Counted from the stretch's first letter, positions 1 through 12,312 are shown. The stretch: 49,609 nucleotides of DNA from Paraglomus occultum (GCA_910592205.1 CAJVPJ010000068.1:1-49609), one strand, 5' to 3'. Numbers and translations: made by a program. The notes: generated by a model from the sequence alone, not told the origin.

Positions 1-1
1 T

Positions 2-75
2 CAGTTGTATCCCACCTCGAATATATCCCCAAAAAAGTTCCGTCCCAAAGTGGGGATATAAACGAGGTATGACTG
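2..75. repeat. Short palindromic element with CAGT/ACTG ends (pogo/Tc1-type MITE-like)
   Basis: The left arm contains CAGT, then CACCTCG and TATATCCCC. The right arm contains GGGGATATA, then CGAGGTA and GACTG followed by TA. The arms are imperfect inverted repeats around a core of about 25 nt. CAGT termini next to a TA dinucleotide are typical of Tc1/mariner/pogo ends and their derived MITEs. The window starts one base before the element, so the left TA target duplication cannot be checked. Confidence 0.5.
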
Positions 76-332
76 TAATATAGTTGAAAAACGCTTTTAC
101 TTTAATAAAGTATGTTGTGATGACTATAAATCTTCTTGAATTTGATCCTAATCGATTCCATTATAAATAATTTTGTAATTCGACAAATTACCCCACCAAT
201 AACGATAATGACTCACGTGCAAAAGGGAGATATCAAGTTACACAGACACGTAACACGATATTAATATAAAGATGAACATACTGGTTGGTTAAACGCGCAA
301 TAATAACTGCACTTATTATCTTGACTGTCACC

Positions 333-871
333 ATGTCAACAACAAGAAGCAACACCGCTGCCTCCACTGCTACATCGTCGACGCTGCCACCACCCGCTGC
401 AGCCATGATAGTGTCTGGCCCTTTTGAAGAGGTTAGTATGTTAAAAAGTAAAAGTTTATTTTATTATTGGGGTATGAGGAACATAGCAATCGCACTATAC
501 TAGCGTAGCACCACCTGTCTCTCTCCGTTGGGACTATGTCGTAGTCAATAGGCTACCCAAGGGATTAAGTTCCGTAGGCATTAAGGATATTCTAGATGCA
601 ATGCAGTTTAGATAAGATTTGTGAACTTTTACTGATCCTCTATTACTTAACTTTAATAATATGTATAATGTCTAACTTATTCTTCCTTGTATTGCAGGGC
701 AATTGTACAAACTGCTGCCACCACCACCACCATGACCATGACCATTATAACATCAATTTAATTACGCCTACGGTGGAGGTGGAGGTGGTCAGGCTACTAC
801 GGACAGTCGGGCGGTTGTGTGTGGCATTCGCGTGTCTGGTGGCAGTTTATGTAATAAAAAATTTTATGTAA
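333..871 (+). CDS. Doubtful small two-exon ORF, His-rich
   Basis: A reading frame open from 276 encodes a hydrophobic stretch and then a Ser/Thr/Ala/Pro-rich segment. It reaches a plausible donor (GAG|GTTAGT, exon end 431) and an acceptor (TTGCAG, exon 2 start 698). The joined frame is continuous and encodes GNCTNCCHHHHHDHDHY, a short tail and a stop at 869-871. The hydrophobic part looks like a signal peptide, but it lies upstream of the first in-frame ATG (333), so a start or a 5' exon is missing. A Gly-rich reading in another frame of exon 2 is equally open. I do not recognise the protein, and the model could be chance. Confidence 0.2.
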
Positions 872-904
872 ATAATAATAAAGTGGCATGGCAATAATTT
901 TGGG

Positions 905-1815
905 CGTATATCCATGATGAGTGAAATCAATCTGCATCGCGAGAAACCCTAAATCAGCAAGCAAGAATCTAATGCTCATGAATTTACATGCATGTTAAAC
1001 GTAACTGTTGTCCATGTGTGTGCAAAAAATTGACCGGAATATTATATAAGTACAATTTTGAATTTTGCATAGAACGATCTGCTTGATTTTCGAAAACGCG
1101 AAATTAACCTTCATCGCTAGAAACGCTAAATCAACAACCAGGAATCCTGTGCTTATAAAGTTTACATGCATGTTAAGCGTAACTGTTGTCCATGTATGTG
1201 GGGAAAATTGACACAAAATATTAAGTACGATTTTGAGTTTGCATATAACGATCTACTTGATTTTCGAAAACGCGGAAATTAATCTTCATCGCTAGAAACC
1301 CTAAATCAGCAAACAAGAATCATATGCCTATAAAATTTACATGCATGTTAAACGTAACTGTTGTTTATGTATGTGCAAAAAATTGACACAGAATATTAAG
1401 TATAATTTTGAATTTGCATATAACAATCTGTTTGATTTTTCGAAAACGCGAAATCCATCAAGTAGATCGTTATATGCAAACTCAAAATAATACTTAATAT
1501 TCCGTGTCAATTCTCTGCACACACATCGAGAACAGTTATCCTTAACATGCATGTAAATTTCGTGAGCATTGGGTTCTTGGTTACTGAGTAGTGATCATCG
1601 ACGGCGGAAATTGATTTCGCGTATTCGAAGAATCAAACGAATCGGTATAGTCATATTTAAATTGTGCTTAATATTCTGTATCAATTTTTTGCGCACACAT
1701 TAATGACAGTCATCATTAACAGGTATGTGAATTTCATAAGCATTGGATTCTTGGTTATTGAGTTAGTGATCATCGACGATGAAAATTGATTTCGCGCCTT
1801 CGACAAGCCAGTCGT
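905..1815. repeat. Array of ~178-bp repeats, three direct units meeting two inverted units
   Basis: The marker ACATGCATGTTAA(A/G)CGTAACTG starts at about 986, 1164 and 1339, spacing 178 and 175 bp, each followed by the same diverged body (AATTGACA, ATATTAAGTA, TTTGCATATAACGATCT, TTTTCGAAAACGCG). After 1450 the same text runs in reverse complement: TAGATCGTTATATGCAAACTC, then TTAACATGCATGTAAATTT at about 1540, and a second, more diverged inverted unit at about 1640-1815. The units carry no convincing coding sequence, and the small ORFs here are fragments of the repeat. It is best described as satellite-like or MITE-derived sequence with an inversion point near 1448. Confidence 0.75.
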
Positions 1816-2658
1816 TATATATACATTATACCATTACATCCCAACTTCTCAATAAACTATCATAAGATGAGGGTAGCAATGAAAAAAGTTAGTCAGAAGC
1901 ACATTTTTCACGTCTCTTCATGATCAATAATGCAACTTGTTCCCTACATGGTAATGTAACCTTACATATACTGGCAGCTAAGAACAGTTGGTGTTTACGT
2001 AACTCTTGGTAGCTGTTGTAATTGAAAGTTGTATTTCAAAACATATAAGGGTGACTTTAGTGGCTGCTAACTCAGATTGCACATTGCGCTCTCGCTTTAC
2101 CCATATACGTATATATATGGCAAGAATTAGTATTAGGTGTGTAGTTAATTGTCCATGCCATGCTGTAGTTAGTGAAGAATTAATTTCACTTGACAACAAA
2201 TTCTGATACTACTTACAAAAGCTTCCTTCCCTCTTTTCTCGAAAATGGTTGCTGTAATAAACAAAGTGGTAATAATTAAAAAGGTTGTTTATGAATAGAA
2301 TTCTATTAACATAAGTATAGCCATTACCAGCGTCTAGTTGCAACAGAAGAAATTATGCGCAATGTGAGAAGAAACTATAATGCTACTATATTTTGCCGGG
2401 TGAAACTTTGTCAACAGATCCTTTTAAAAAGAACGCTTATTTCGTTGCAAACGCAAAATTGTTCGGAAAAGTAAGTTGGGAGGTAAAATTTTTGTTATAA
2501 CCATGTCAGGTGTTCGATTGTGACATTCTATACCTTTGTTATGCAGCAAAATCCAACCCCTAATTTTACATATGTGTGACTATATGTGCCTTCGGAAAAT
2601 GATCGACAAAAATTTCGGAAAACACACTTCCCTATCGGATTTCGTGAAATGTTCGTGA
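1816..2658. other. Intergenic, no gene seen
   Basis: AT-rich sequence between the repeat array and the first minus-strand gene. Short ORFs on both strands at about 1978-2206 overlap each other and show no splice sites or family motifs. Confidence 0.4.
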
Positions 2659-3215
2659 CTAATATGTTTCTAAAGATAATACATATGTTCTAAGATGCAC
2701 TTCCAGTTCAATATCAGTGGTCATCTTATGGTCATCATATGTGACATTAATTCCAACTGTTTTCAAAACATGTCTCAATTGATTATCTTCTAACCTGTTA
2801 CTAAACTGTAGTAATAGATTGGATAATTTAATAAACTGACTGATTCTATCCTTACTGTTGCTGACAATTGATTTCAAAGTTGTAGATAGTTGCTCATTCA
2901 ATTTAACCTTGCTCAGATGTGTTGTAAACGTCTGTCCATAGTCATCATCATAATCATCATTATCATTGTCACTTTCAAAGACAATAAAATCTTCCTCAAA
3001 CACATCTTCAGTCTCTGTATTATCGGGCTGCTTTCCCTTTCCTTTGTTTTTGGTCCCTGAAGATGACTGCTGTCCAATCTCCTAATATTAAATGAGTTGT
3101 ATTTTCATTGTGGGCGTCAGAAGAGTTTTTGATTTATATCAACAATATGGAAAAATTATCTTGAAAAAATGCTAAAATTTACCCAGCTGTTTCCTGACAA
3201 GCACTCGCGGTCCAT
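2659..3215 (-). CDS. Hypothetical acidic protein, 151 aa, two exons
   Basis: Exons are 3215-3183 and 3081-2659. The first encodes MDRECLSGNSW and ends at a GTAAAT donor, and the second follows a TTAATATTAG acceptor in phase 0. The protein has a short N-terminus, a Ser/Lys/Gly linker (about residues 12-30), a strongly acidic Asp/Asn/Tyr run (about residues 35-60) and a C-terminal part of about 90 residues that looks helical and amphipathic. There are no Cys/His clusters, signal peptide or membrane segments. I do not recognise the family. The short first exon and clean junction make a real gene likely, but the function is open. The next gene upstream is the P450 on the same strand. Confidence 0.55.
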
Positions 3216-4026
3216 ACTAATACTAATACAAAAGCTTTTATTGATCCGACTTCTCAATACTGGGCAACTGTCTTTAGATTTGCGGGGAAATTCAAATGCA
3301 ATTCTTAGCGGTTGGTGAATTCGACGTTTGTTTATCCTTGTGTGATGTGACACAAATTAAAATGGAGCATTCTAGTGCTTTTCTCGAGATGTGGTAACAC
3401 TAAACTAAACTATTACTATTGCTTCAACGATCAAGTAACCATTGTTCACAGTAATGCTAAAGAAATTTCATCTTCTATCCTTAATAGTTAATGGACTTCT
3501 GAGACCTGGTCGCCTGGCAAGGCCTTTCCTACCGCAACAGGTGTCTAATACGAAGAAACTATGAAACCAATGAACCAAACAAATCCTTCGTTCGTTTGTG
3601 GAAATAGCCACTCCTCATGTTACGTTTTTGACTTCCAATACGTCTGAAGATTTATATAACGAAAGTTCTAAGAATATAACGAGCCGTCAGAATGACTCGG
3701 CTCTTTTAAATTCTCTCATTATAACGAATTCTAATAGAAAAATAGTTATACTTCGTTACAGAAATACTATGCCGCGTTATACCAAAGTTTCAAAAACCAG
3801 TAGCTGGAATAATGGCATTATCTTTTTATCCTACCAAGTGGAAAGTTTATATTTAAATTTCGGCCGGTGGCCTTTGGTCAAATTATCGAAAGAAAATTTT
3901 CACCCTTCTCCTCAACGAACGAAATGGTTTAAACTATTTATATTTTTACATTTATTTAAAATTAAACTATCAATTCAAGAATTACTAATACAGATACTTA
4001 TAAGTGATGACAGTAATAGTCCACGG
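3216..4026. other. Intergenic between two minus-strand genes
   Basis: It holds the presumed promoter of the acidic-protein gene and the 3' region of the P450. A long plus-strand frame (about 3574-4149) crosses it but has no early ATG and runs antisense through the last P450 exon, so I do not annotate it as a gene. Confidence 0.45.
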
Positions 4027-6538
4027 TCAGGATCGATTCCATGCGCGAACCTTGTACTCATTCTGGGCCAGAGAGGGCGTCACAAATTGCACAATATCAG
4101 AGTAATCTTGTCCTGGGATATCCTCGAATCTGAAACGCCTCAAAAGTGATGAGATTATAAGACGCATCTCTAACAAAGCAAAGCTGTGACAACGTATAGA
4201 TACGTGTTAATATAGAATTCTGACGTCATATGTCGAAATTGCATATATGTAAATACAAGTGAGCTTACTTCTGTCCAATGCAGTTTCTCGAACCAGCTGA
4301 AAATGGATAAAATGCATCGTATGGTATGTCATCCTTAAACCAGCGTTCAGGGACAAATTCATCGACATCATTACCCCAGTATTCGGCAGAATGCTGAAGT
4401 GCGTAAAAGTTAGTGAGTACTAAAGTACCCTTTGGAAAGAGTACACCGTTTATAATTTTATCCTCTGTTGGTGAACGCCCGCTACCTGTTATATGGAAAT
4501 AATAGGTCATATACCAATAAAATTACTGTTGTTGTGACAGTCATTTAAGTCGCATTCTCACGACAGATTCGAACAGAAATTTTCAACGCATTGAAGAAGA
4601 CTCGCTAGTTACCTCCATCTGTTTAGTGAGAAACAGTGATGATAAGCAAAGACGTTTAGATCAAAATCGAGTGGAAATTTGGACTTATCAAACGACCAGC
4701 TTACCCAAACTAATAGGCCATAATCTCATCGTCTCGTTTATGACAGCATTCAAATATGGTAATTTCTTTAATTTCTCATGTTTTGGTAGCTCATTTCTCG
4801 GTAAATCAACAAACTCGTTGTCCAACTCCTCAATGAGCTTGTGTATTTTACTCGGATGGTTTAACAGCATTATCAGAACGAAGAACGTGCTAAAACTTGT
4901 CGTATCACTCCCACCAATAAGAAATTCAATAATTTGCTCATAAATGTCAATATCCGGTAATGCTGCTTCTCCTTCCCCAGCATCAAGAATAATCTGGAGA
5001 ATATCTTTGCGACGAGTACCGGCTTCTTGACGACGACGTCTGATGAGTTCGCTTGAAAACTTTAAAGTAGGATCGATGAGTCTGGATGTGTTTTCACGTA
5101 AAACACGTTAGACTCAAATAATAATAACGACTTACGTCATACAGATATCTATTACTCTTTATGAATGGTTTTAATATTGGAAATCCGTTTCTCTATGCGT
5201 ATATTGTCAAGTGAGCTTAACGAGCGTAATTTAATTAATAGAAATCTTCCGTGAAACCATACAAACCCTGATACGCCTGCTCAACTCTACAACAACTTCT
5301 TTCGGTAGCGGATGATTTCCTTCTTTAACCATATTAAAAGTACCTCCGAATGCAGTTTCACCAATTGAATCCTACAATTTAAGGTAAACAGGTTGTCGAC
5401 GTTAAGTGACAACCATCAGTACAGGCAGATTAATCTGTTCTTCGTTCACGTACCAGAGTTGTATTAACCATCATTCTGTACAAGTCTATGACCGCTCCAT
5501 CGGTCGGTGAATTTTCTTGTATCAGCGAATCGATCTTATCGTTCAAATTACGAATGCACATTGACATATATGGTTCAAGCGACCGGATGTATTTGATAGA
5601 GAAAGCCGGTGCGAGCAATCGACGCTACATATTGATGTAGAGACGAACAATTAACAGGCTGCAGAAAGGATATAATGCGTCATGTATTTGCGCACTTACC
5701 CTTTCTTTATGGAATGCTTTGTCGCTGATTTCACGCACGAAAAGTATATAAATATTAGATTCGTCTTATATACAATACGTCTTCATATCATTAAAGTACT
5801 CCATAGAAGAACGCTTACGTGGTCGAGAACAATGTATGTAAATGAGGCGCAACTCTAAATATCTTATAGAATTCACCTTTTGGCCAATCCTGTTAAATAT
5901 GACAGTATTGTGTGAGACAACATCAATAATACTGCGCTCGATATTTGTACGTACTCACTTCTTTAACAACAATCTGAAATCATGGAATACAACAGACATT
6001 AGCACGCATAACTAATTCAAAAGTATGCCAGTAACACTAATTTTATACCTGTCTGATAATGTCTTTATCACTGACAAGAATCATATCTGGGCCTGGGAAA
6101 TTTCTCGAATTAGTTGCCATCATACTAGAATTAACGTGTTTTAGCGCGATCTACCTATTCTGACTATTTTGCCATACTTGGGTCTTAATTCACGTTGATA
6201 CCAATGCCATCTAATAAACAAGAGTATTAATAACGGTAGATAACTAACGAAAATTTGTTACCTGTAATTACCTTTTGCCTTTAGCGCCCCTGAGGAGAAG
6301 CGGGATAGCGCTTAACGCTGAAAGCTTTGGCCCAGGAATCTTACTCAACGGCCCAAAGTACGCAACGTAAATTGTCTGTTGAATTTACGCATATGTCACG
6401 TTATATATTATAAAATATAGTGGATTTGAACACATAGTAAGCAGCAGTATTTCTTACTCGGAACATATACTTGAAGAGTAATGCAATGGAAATGATTCCA
6501 ATCGCATTGACTGCATCATCAACGTAAGGAATTGCCAT
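4027..6538 (-). CDS. Cytochrome P450 monooxygenase, 490 aa, 13 exons
   Basis: A haem-thiolate monooxygenase, probably anchored to the ER by its N-terminal hydrophobic segment. Exons are 6538-6458, 6375-6272, 6210-6155, 6092-6049, 5973-5959, 5889-5819, 5724-5700, 5624-5454, 5371-5267, 5192-5143, 5081-4705, 4485-4269 and 4183-4027, and the phases close to 491 codons. Motifs appear in family order: proline-rich hinge IPGPKL, the C-helix region HKERRRLLAPAFS, I-helix GGSDTTS, K-helix ETMRLWP, PERW, and the haem loop PFSAGSRNCIGQ with the Cys at residue 435, then FALLEMRL. Length is normal for the family. Exon 5 is only 15 nt. The exon 10 donor (CT|GTATGA) was chosen over a stronger-looking GTAAGT 15 nt downstream because only it keeps the frame. 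The CYP family and substrate cannot be told from the sequence alone. Confidence 0.93.
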
Positions 6539-8050
6539 TATAAAGGATTGCATAAAATGTTGTTACAAGTGTCTTTTACGGACAGCGATTTTGGACTTTG
6601 AACGGCCTCTTTTATTTGCGCGAATTAGATCTGTCCATTATTAGTATGATCGTTGCTCGCAAATGTTATGGCCTTTATATGGCATGTTGTAAAGGACCCA
6701 AATGTAACACGAGAAAATAATTTTTTTTTTTCACCCCAAACTCTGTCTGTCAAAATTATATTCCCCGAGCCCAAACAAACCTTTCTAAGTGCACACCCAT
6801 TGGGAGCAGACAATTGCGTACAATTATAGAGGGTATGTAGAAATGGTTGGTTGTGTGACACAACGAAATTAATAATATGGATAATTATATTAATATTAAT
6901 ATTAGTATCGATTTATTGTTTAATTAATAATTACTTCTTCCACCTGAATACTTTTCCCCACTAACAGATTTATCAAGATTGCTTAACAATTTTATCTGTT
7001 TATCTGTGTCGTTTTGTTGTAACAAAAATAAGCGAACACTTTTAATGCACTACTGGCACTACTGTCATCATTTCTTCGACATTTAAACGTCTCTGTGATT
7101 TCTCCAATTAGTTGGTCATGATAAGGAATATCATATACGATATTCTTTTCAGGAATAACCAAAACTTGCATTGTGATCCGAGAGGTGAAGCTTGTTAATT
7201 AATTTGTTCAAATTATCAATCGTTCTGTCATCTGTAATATCAATCTTCAAATCATCAATCATCTGTCATGTCAATCTCCATAAACAACAAGTAGTAGCAA
7301 CTGTATTGCTAACAACAACTATGATTCGTATTTCAAAATATTGGTAATATAATTGGTCCGATCTCGTGCGTGCATTTGGGGATAACAGTTTATATGAACG
7401 AGACCGAAAAAAATCATTGCACGTGCAGAATACAAGGGTGTGCATTTATAACTAAGTCCAAGGCTCGGGACCGTGCATTTTAGGGAGGGCGTGCATTTAG
7501 AGACGTCGTTTTAGAAAAATATATTTCTCCGTGTAACATTCTTTGGCTTCGTAATATCCGTTGTATGTACAGAAGTTCTTATATGGTTAGCGTTTGAATT
7601 TAAAGTCCTCGTTATTTGTATCACAGGAACTTAAACGAGTCCAAATGCAAATATTTGAGTACCATAAAAGATACCCGGGTATTTCCCTAATCAACTATCC
7701 GAGAAAAAAGCGCAAAATATCGTGTAACGTTTCCGTTTGAACTTCTCTCTTTTTTTTTTCGTCCTTACTGTTATTGGGGCTTGGAATGCTGAACTTTATC
7801 GATCGTAGAGAAACCGGTTCCATTTCAAACAACGTTCTCTAAATAGTCAAAGAACACCTAAAAATGTACCCACGAACGGAAGTATTATAAAAAGGTCCCC
7901 ATCTCAGGCGTTATTATTAAGATAAACGCAAGGGATGGTGTAATGAGCAAAAGATCGCAGTATCGGATTAATAATGTTTGGACCAAGCGTAATGAGTTGG
8001 GAAATCCACAGTCTTTTCTTATTTATGATTAAATTGGGTGACAGATAAGA
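6539..8050. other. Gene-poor intergenic stretch
   Basis: No coding exon with splice support was found. The only structure noted is a cluster of four GTGCATTT motifs at 7370-7498. The minus ORF at 6625-6861 has no family motif. Confidence 0.4.
7370..7498 (+). repeat. Cluster of four GTGCATTT octamers
   Basis: The octamer GTGCATTT occurs at 7370, 7440, 7473 and 7491, with similar flanks (GGGGATA, TATAACTA, TAGGGAGG, AGAGACG). The last two copies are 18 bp apart. This could be the subterminal repeat of a DNA transposon or an enhancer-like cluster. Confidence 0.4.
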
Positions 8051-8165
8051 TCATTTCCAACAGGATAATAATAATGATTCTAAACCTTTCATACTGCTTA
8101 AAAAAAGTTTGAGCACAATGGACTGCCCTGCATGGTCACCAGATTTAATGAAAAATATGATGTAG
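8051..8165 (+). pseudogene. Tc1-like transposase fragment (catalytic-domain remnant)
   Basis: Plus-strand translation gives FQQDNNNDSKPFI, then a Lys/Leu stretch and MDCPAWSPDLM. These match the Tc1 transposase signatures around the second catalytic Asp (family form QQDNDPKHT) and the WPAQSPDLNPIE box. The frame stops soon after, and neither the full catalytic triad nor the terminal inverted repeats are visible. It is a decayed fragment. Confidence 0.6.
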
Positions 8166-8205
8166 AGTGTCTTATACCACCAAAGACGAAGTCTGACAAG
8201 ATGCA

Positions 8206-8700
8206 GTAATAGTTGGGGATACTTTACCAGAAATGGCTTTGTGCCTTTAGTAAGATTAAATAGGGGCGGAACCGTCATAGCTTATTCGTTACCATGACTG
8301 CTCCAACACACCAAAAAAATTTTTTTATAGGTAAATTAGTAGTTCGAACGAGACCAAACTGGTCTTGACGAGAGTCTCATATATACGAATTATATTAATA
8401 TGTTGAAGAATCTCTCGAAAAATGTGCATGATGCACCCGTTCATACAGCAAGAATGCTGAAAGAAGAAAATAATATCATATGTCTTCCTTGGCTTGCACT
8501 AAGTCCAGACGTGAACATGAACTGGATAGAAGAATTTGATCCCATAACCCTTGCCAAAAAATGAGGAAGAGATATGGGAAATACGACATCATTTTAATGT
8601 TAACATTCGTCAAGTCTTATAAAATAACATGCTAAATAGAATTGCGGCAGTTGTACAAAACATACGAAATGTGACTAGGTATTAGAATGGTTTAATATGC
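8206..8700 (+). pseudogene. Tc1/mariner transposase relic
   Basis: Plus-strand translation shows SWGYFTRNGFVPLVRLNRGG (the family's WGCFS..GVGPLV box), and after a break NVHDAPVHTARMLKEENNI and LPWLALSPDVNMNWIEEFD. These are the D-x-A-x-x-HTA and LPWPARSPDLNPIE boxes of Tc1/mariner transposases. Stops and frame breaks follow at about 8560. With the fragment at 8051-8165, this makes two adjacent but separate remnants, because the SPDL box occurs twice. Confidence 0.7.
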
Positions 8701-9014
8701 AATCTCTTACTCTATGCTTAAACTTTGTGATTATGTATTTTTAAATCATTCTGAATACGATTTTTAATAATTTTAATCATGTTATTATTATTTTGCCTTT
8801 CTGACAATGACAAATCGGCGAGACTTTCGTTGACTTCGACGATGTGTTCTAAATTTCGTATATTACTAGCTTTTGTGCACGCTCATTAATAATCTGCAAT
8901 TCGACCATATCAATATAAGAGCAATTTACGACGGAATTGTTTTGAAATAATGTTAATATATGACAGTCGCCATTGTAGTTACAATTTATTCTCCCTGCGC
9001 TTTCTAAATATTCC
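8701..9014. other. 3' flank of the aconitase gene
   Basis: AT-rich, with no ORF or motif of note. Confidence 0.4.
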
Positions 9015-12000
9015 CTATTGTTTACTCTCTGTACGAGCAGCTATTCGGTTCAATGCACTTCCACTCATAAACCATTCAATCTGATCCTTTGACATGGTAT
9101 GATTTGTCTTGATTTCTTTAACACTTCCGTCTGCCTTGGTAAGCTTCACAATAACATCCTTACCAGGCTCAATTCCAACTACGTCTACAGTATCCACTAA
9201 ATCACCCCCATTGAAGAGGGTATAATCGTCTTCGTTAGCGAATACTAGAGGAAGGACACCTTGTTTTTTGAGATTAGTCTCGTGAATGCGTGCAAACGAG
9301 CGTGCAATGATTAAAGGACAACCGAGATAGCGAACTTGCAACGCTGCATGTTCTCGCGCGGAGCCTTCGCCGTAGTTGTGCTATGCGAGAAATGTCAATT
9401 AACAAAAGCATTCCATAGAAGAAACACAGAAATTCGTAGAAACTTGTTCTAATTAAAGGCTGACTATAAAAGAGAAATAATTGATACATACGTCGGCAAT
9501 TACAATCCAAGCAACGTCATTTTCTTTATAATGTCGTGCAACATCAGGGATACTTCCATCCTTTACAGTATTAGATTATATTGTTAGGGATCTTTGTAAT
9601 ATTTTTACAATAGCACTAATTTAAAAGTTTTGTCGCGTCCTAGTTTGGGACCGGTCCTAAATACTCAGCCCAGAATTCAAGTGTCTCGGTTCCCAACTGA
9701 GGAACAACGGGTGGTATGATGCTCACCTCACCAGTCAATACATTCTTGACAACGTTTACTTTTCCGTTGTCATCATTAACAGCTCCAATAAGCGTATTAT
9801 TAGATATGTTTTCCAAATGACCTTTATATTTTAACCACGGGCCGGCGGCTGATATATGGTCAGTGGTGCATTTCCCGCGCACTTTAATTAGAACTCTAAG
9901 CGATTTAAATTCGTGGCCGGGGAATGGTGGAAATGGCGTGAGGAGTTGAAGGCGAGATGATGTCGGAGGAATCTTGATTTCAGTTTTAGAGTTTGGATAT
10001 GATACTGGTGGAGCATGATGATTGGGATTGCCTCAATATCGCGAAAATAAATAACAAACGTGAGTTGTTTAGCCGCTTATCATAAATCGGGATAATTTAC
10101 GCTTGCTTTTTACCAGTATCAAATCCAGCATCAGGTAATTCATCTCCATATGGACTACTAAATTTGAATGGGTTCCCATCTTTATCCACTAGCGTGTCCA
10201 TCATCGGGTTAAATGTTAATTTTCCAGAAAACGTCATCGCTGTTACTAGCTATTGGAAACAAGATTTGGTTATACCCAGATGCCGTACATAGTATGAAGT
10301 AAAAACATGTCATATCGCACTACCTCAGGTGAAGCTAAAAAGTTCATCGTCTTCGCATTCCCGTCATTGCGACTTCGGAAATTACGATTAAATGAAGTTA
10401 AGATTGCATTTTCCTCATCCGTTGAAATATCCGACCGTTTCCACTATCACAATAGAAATGAGTAATGGCTGATACATACTGTCAACACAATCTATTTTGA
10501 CTTTACCTGTCCAATACATGGTCCACAGGCATTAGCAAGCACCTTCCCATCGACTTGCTCAAGTACAGCTATTTGTCCATCTCTCTCGATAGTCGCCCTT
10601 ATTTGCTCGCTTCCCGGTGTGATAAAAAAGCCAGCTTTTGGCTTAATCCCTTTTTTCAACGCCTGTTTAGCAATGCTTGTGACTCTATCCATATCTTCAT
10701 AACTACTGTTGGTACAGCTGCCAATCAAGCCGACTTTAATCTCGTCTTTCCATCCCTTCTCCTTGACCAGGCTTGCAAATTTGCTTAGCGGAGTCGATAA
10801 ATCTGGTGTGAATGGGCCATTGATATGGGGTTCAAGCTCGGATAAATTAATCTCTACTATTTGGTCATATTCTGCGTGTAAATCTGCTGAAAGATAGTAT
10901 CGGTTGGAAGCAGCAGCTTTGGCAACAGGTTCCCGTCGAGTGACAGATAAATATCTGTGCATGCTTTCAGTATATGGGAAGAGAGACGTGGTGGCACCTA
11001 CCTAATAATAACATGCAGTTGATTATTTACTGAGGACCTTACAATAAACTTCATTCGTTTATCACCTTACCTCTGCTCCCATATTACAAATAGTAGCCAT
11101 TCCGGTACACGAAAGAGTTTCTACTCCTGGTCCAAAATACTCAATAATATGGCCAGTTCCACCCTAATACCATCAAGAACTTTGAGTACTCGTGCATATA
11201 TCAGCATTCATTATGACACGTACTACTTACACGAACGGTTAGTTTACCAACAAGATGCAGGATAACATCTTTCGGGCTGGTCCATTCATTCAGTCTTCCA
11301 GTTAACTTCACTCCGATAATCTTTGGTGCCTTGAGTTCCCATGGTATAGCAGCCATAGCATCGACAGCATCAGCACCACCAACGCCGATTGCAATCGTAC
11401 CCAAACCCCCAGCATTCGGAGTGTGACTGTCTGAAAATCATAATTAATATTGTAATATAGTTTGTTATATCTTTGCTGTTTCCATTCAATCCGTCCCTTC
11501 CGATTACCTGTTCCCAACATCAATCCTCCTGGGGCTGCATAGTTTTCTAATACAATTTGATGAATAATCCCACTGCCTGGTCGCCAGAATGACATTCCAT
11601 ACTTCTCAGCGGCACTTTGCAAGAAATCATATATTTCTTTATTTGTTACTTCAGCCGCCTGCGTTTTATGACAAATAGGCAATAAAAGCAGGAATCAGAA
11701 CGAAGAGCATATAGTTAAATAGATTTCATATACATCATACCTTGACATCACGATTCGCACCTTCGTACGCTTCTATCAAGTGATCACAATGAACGGAAGT
11801 GGGAACAGCAGTCGTGGGCATTCCAGATAACATAAACTGGAGAATTGCCATCTGAGCTGAAGCATCCTGCATTGCTACTCGATCTACAATCGGATTATAA
11901 CCAAAATAAATCCAATGCATTATCTCCTTGTTAAATTCATATTTCCCAGAATAAATAATCACCAGGTCTCAACTTTAAGTATGTCTCCCCACGAACTATT

Positions 12001-12312
12001 GAATCTAATTCATTTGGGTCCCATATATGAGCATATAATATCTTCTCAGTTTGAGTAAGTGGCCTGGAACCAAGTATAGTTTTGGAGATGGCAGATAGAT
12101 TCGATACTAATGTTTCATATGGAGGTATTATCTGTGCATAATTACGCGGTGGAAGTGTCGCAGATGTAGCAAAAAGCCTGCGACCAATCGGGTGACATCT
12201 CGGAAGCTTTAAATATATTAGGTAAGTAATATTAAGAAATTTTAATTAAGTAATTGGTTTTCCTGAATATCACCTGTCGATAACATCTGGATACCACTGA
12301 ACTGAGTCCCAT
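9015..12312 (-). CDS. ACO1: Aconitate hydratase, mitochondrial, 786 aa, 12 exons
   Basis: Converts citrate to isocitrate via cis-aconitate in the mitochondrial TCA cycle. Exons are 12312-12274, 12206-11963, 11883-11741, 11658-11508, 11430-11231, 11163-11071, 11001-10507, 10443-10324, 10249-10114, 10031-9727, 9560-9492 and 9380-9015 (787 codons, all phases consistent). The N-terminus is basic and Ser/Arg-rich ([13 protein letters not shown], then GRRLFAT), as expected of a mitochondrial presequence. Iron-sulphur cluster ligands are visible as C386 in [11 protein letters not shown] and C449 and C452 in CGPCIGQ. Other landmarks are [52 protein letters not shown] and [15 protein letters not shown]. 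The length matches fungal and animal mitochondrial aconitases. An alternative read-through after exon 10 reaches a stop quickly, and splicing to exon 11 restores the conserved domain. It lies head-to-tail with the oxygenase gene upstream. Confidence 0.96.

Noticed and set aside
3598-4149. 183-codon plus-strand frame
   Set aside because: No ATG near its start, no splice or family support, and it runs antisense through the last P450 exon.
9640-9882. Aconitase exon read through to a stop at 9640
   Set aside because: The conserved frame requires splicing at GAG|GTGAGC (9727) to the exon at 9560; the read-through text after LTGE is not aconitase-like.
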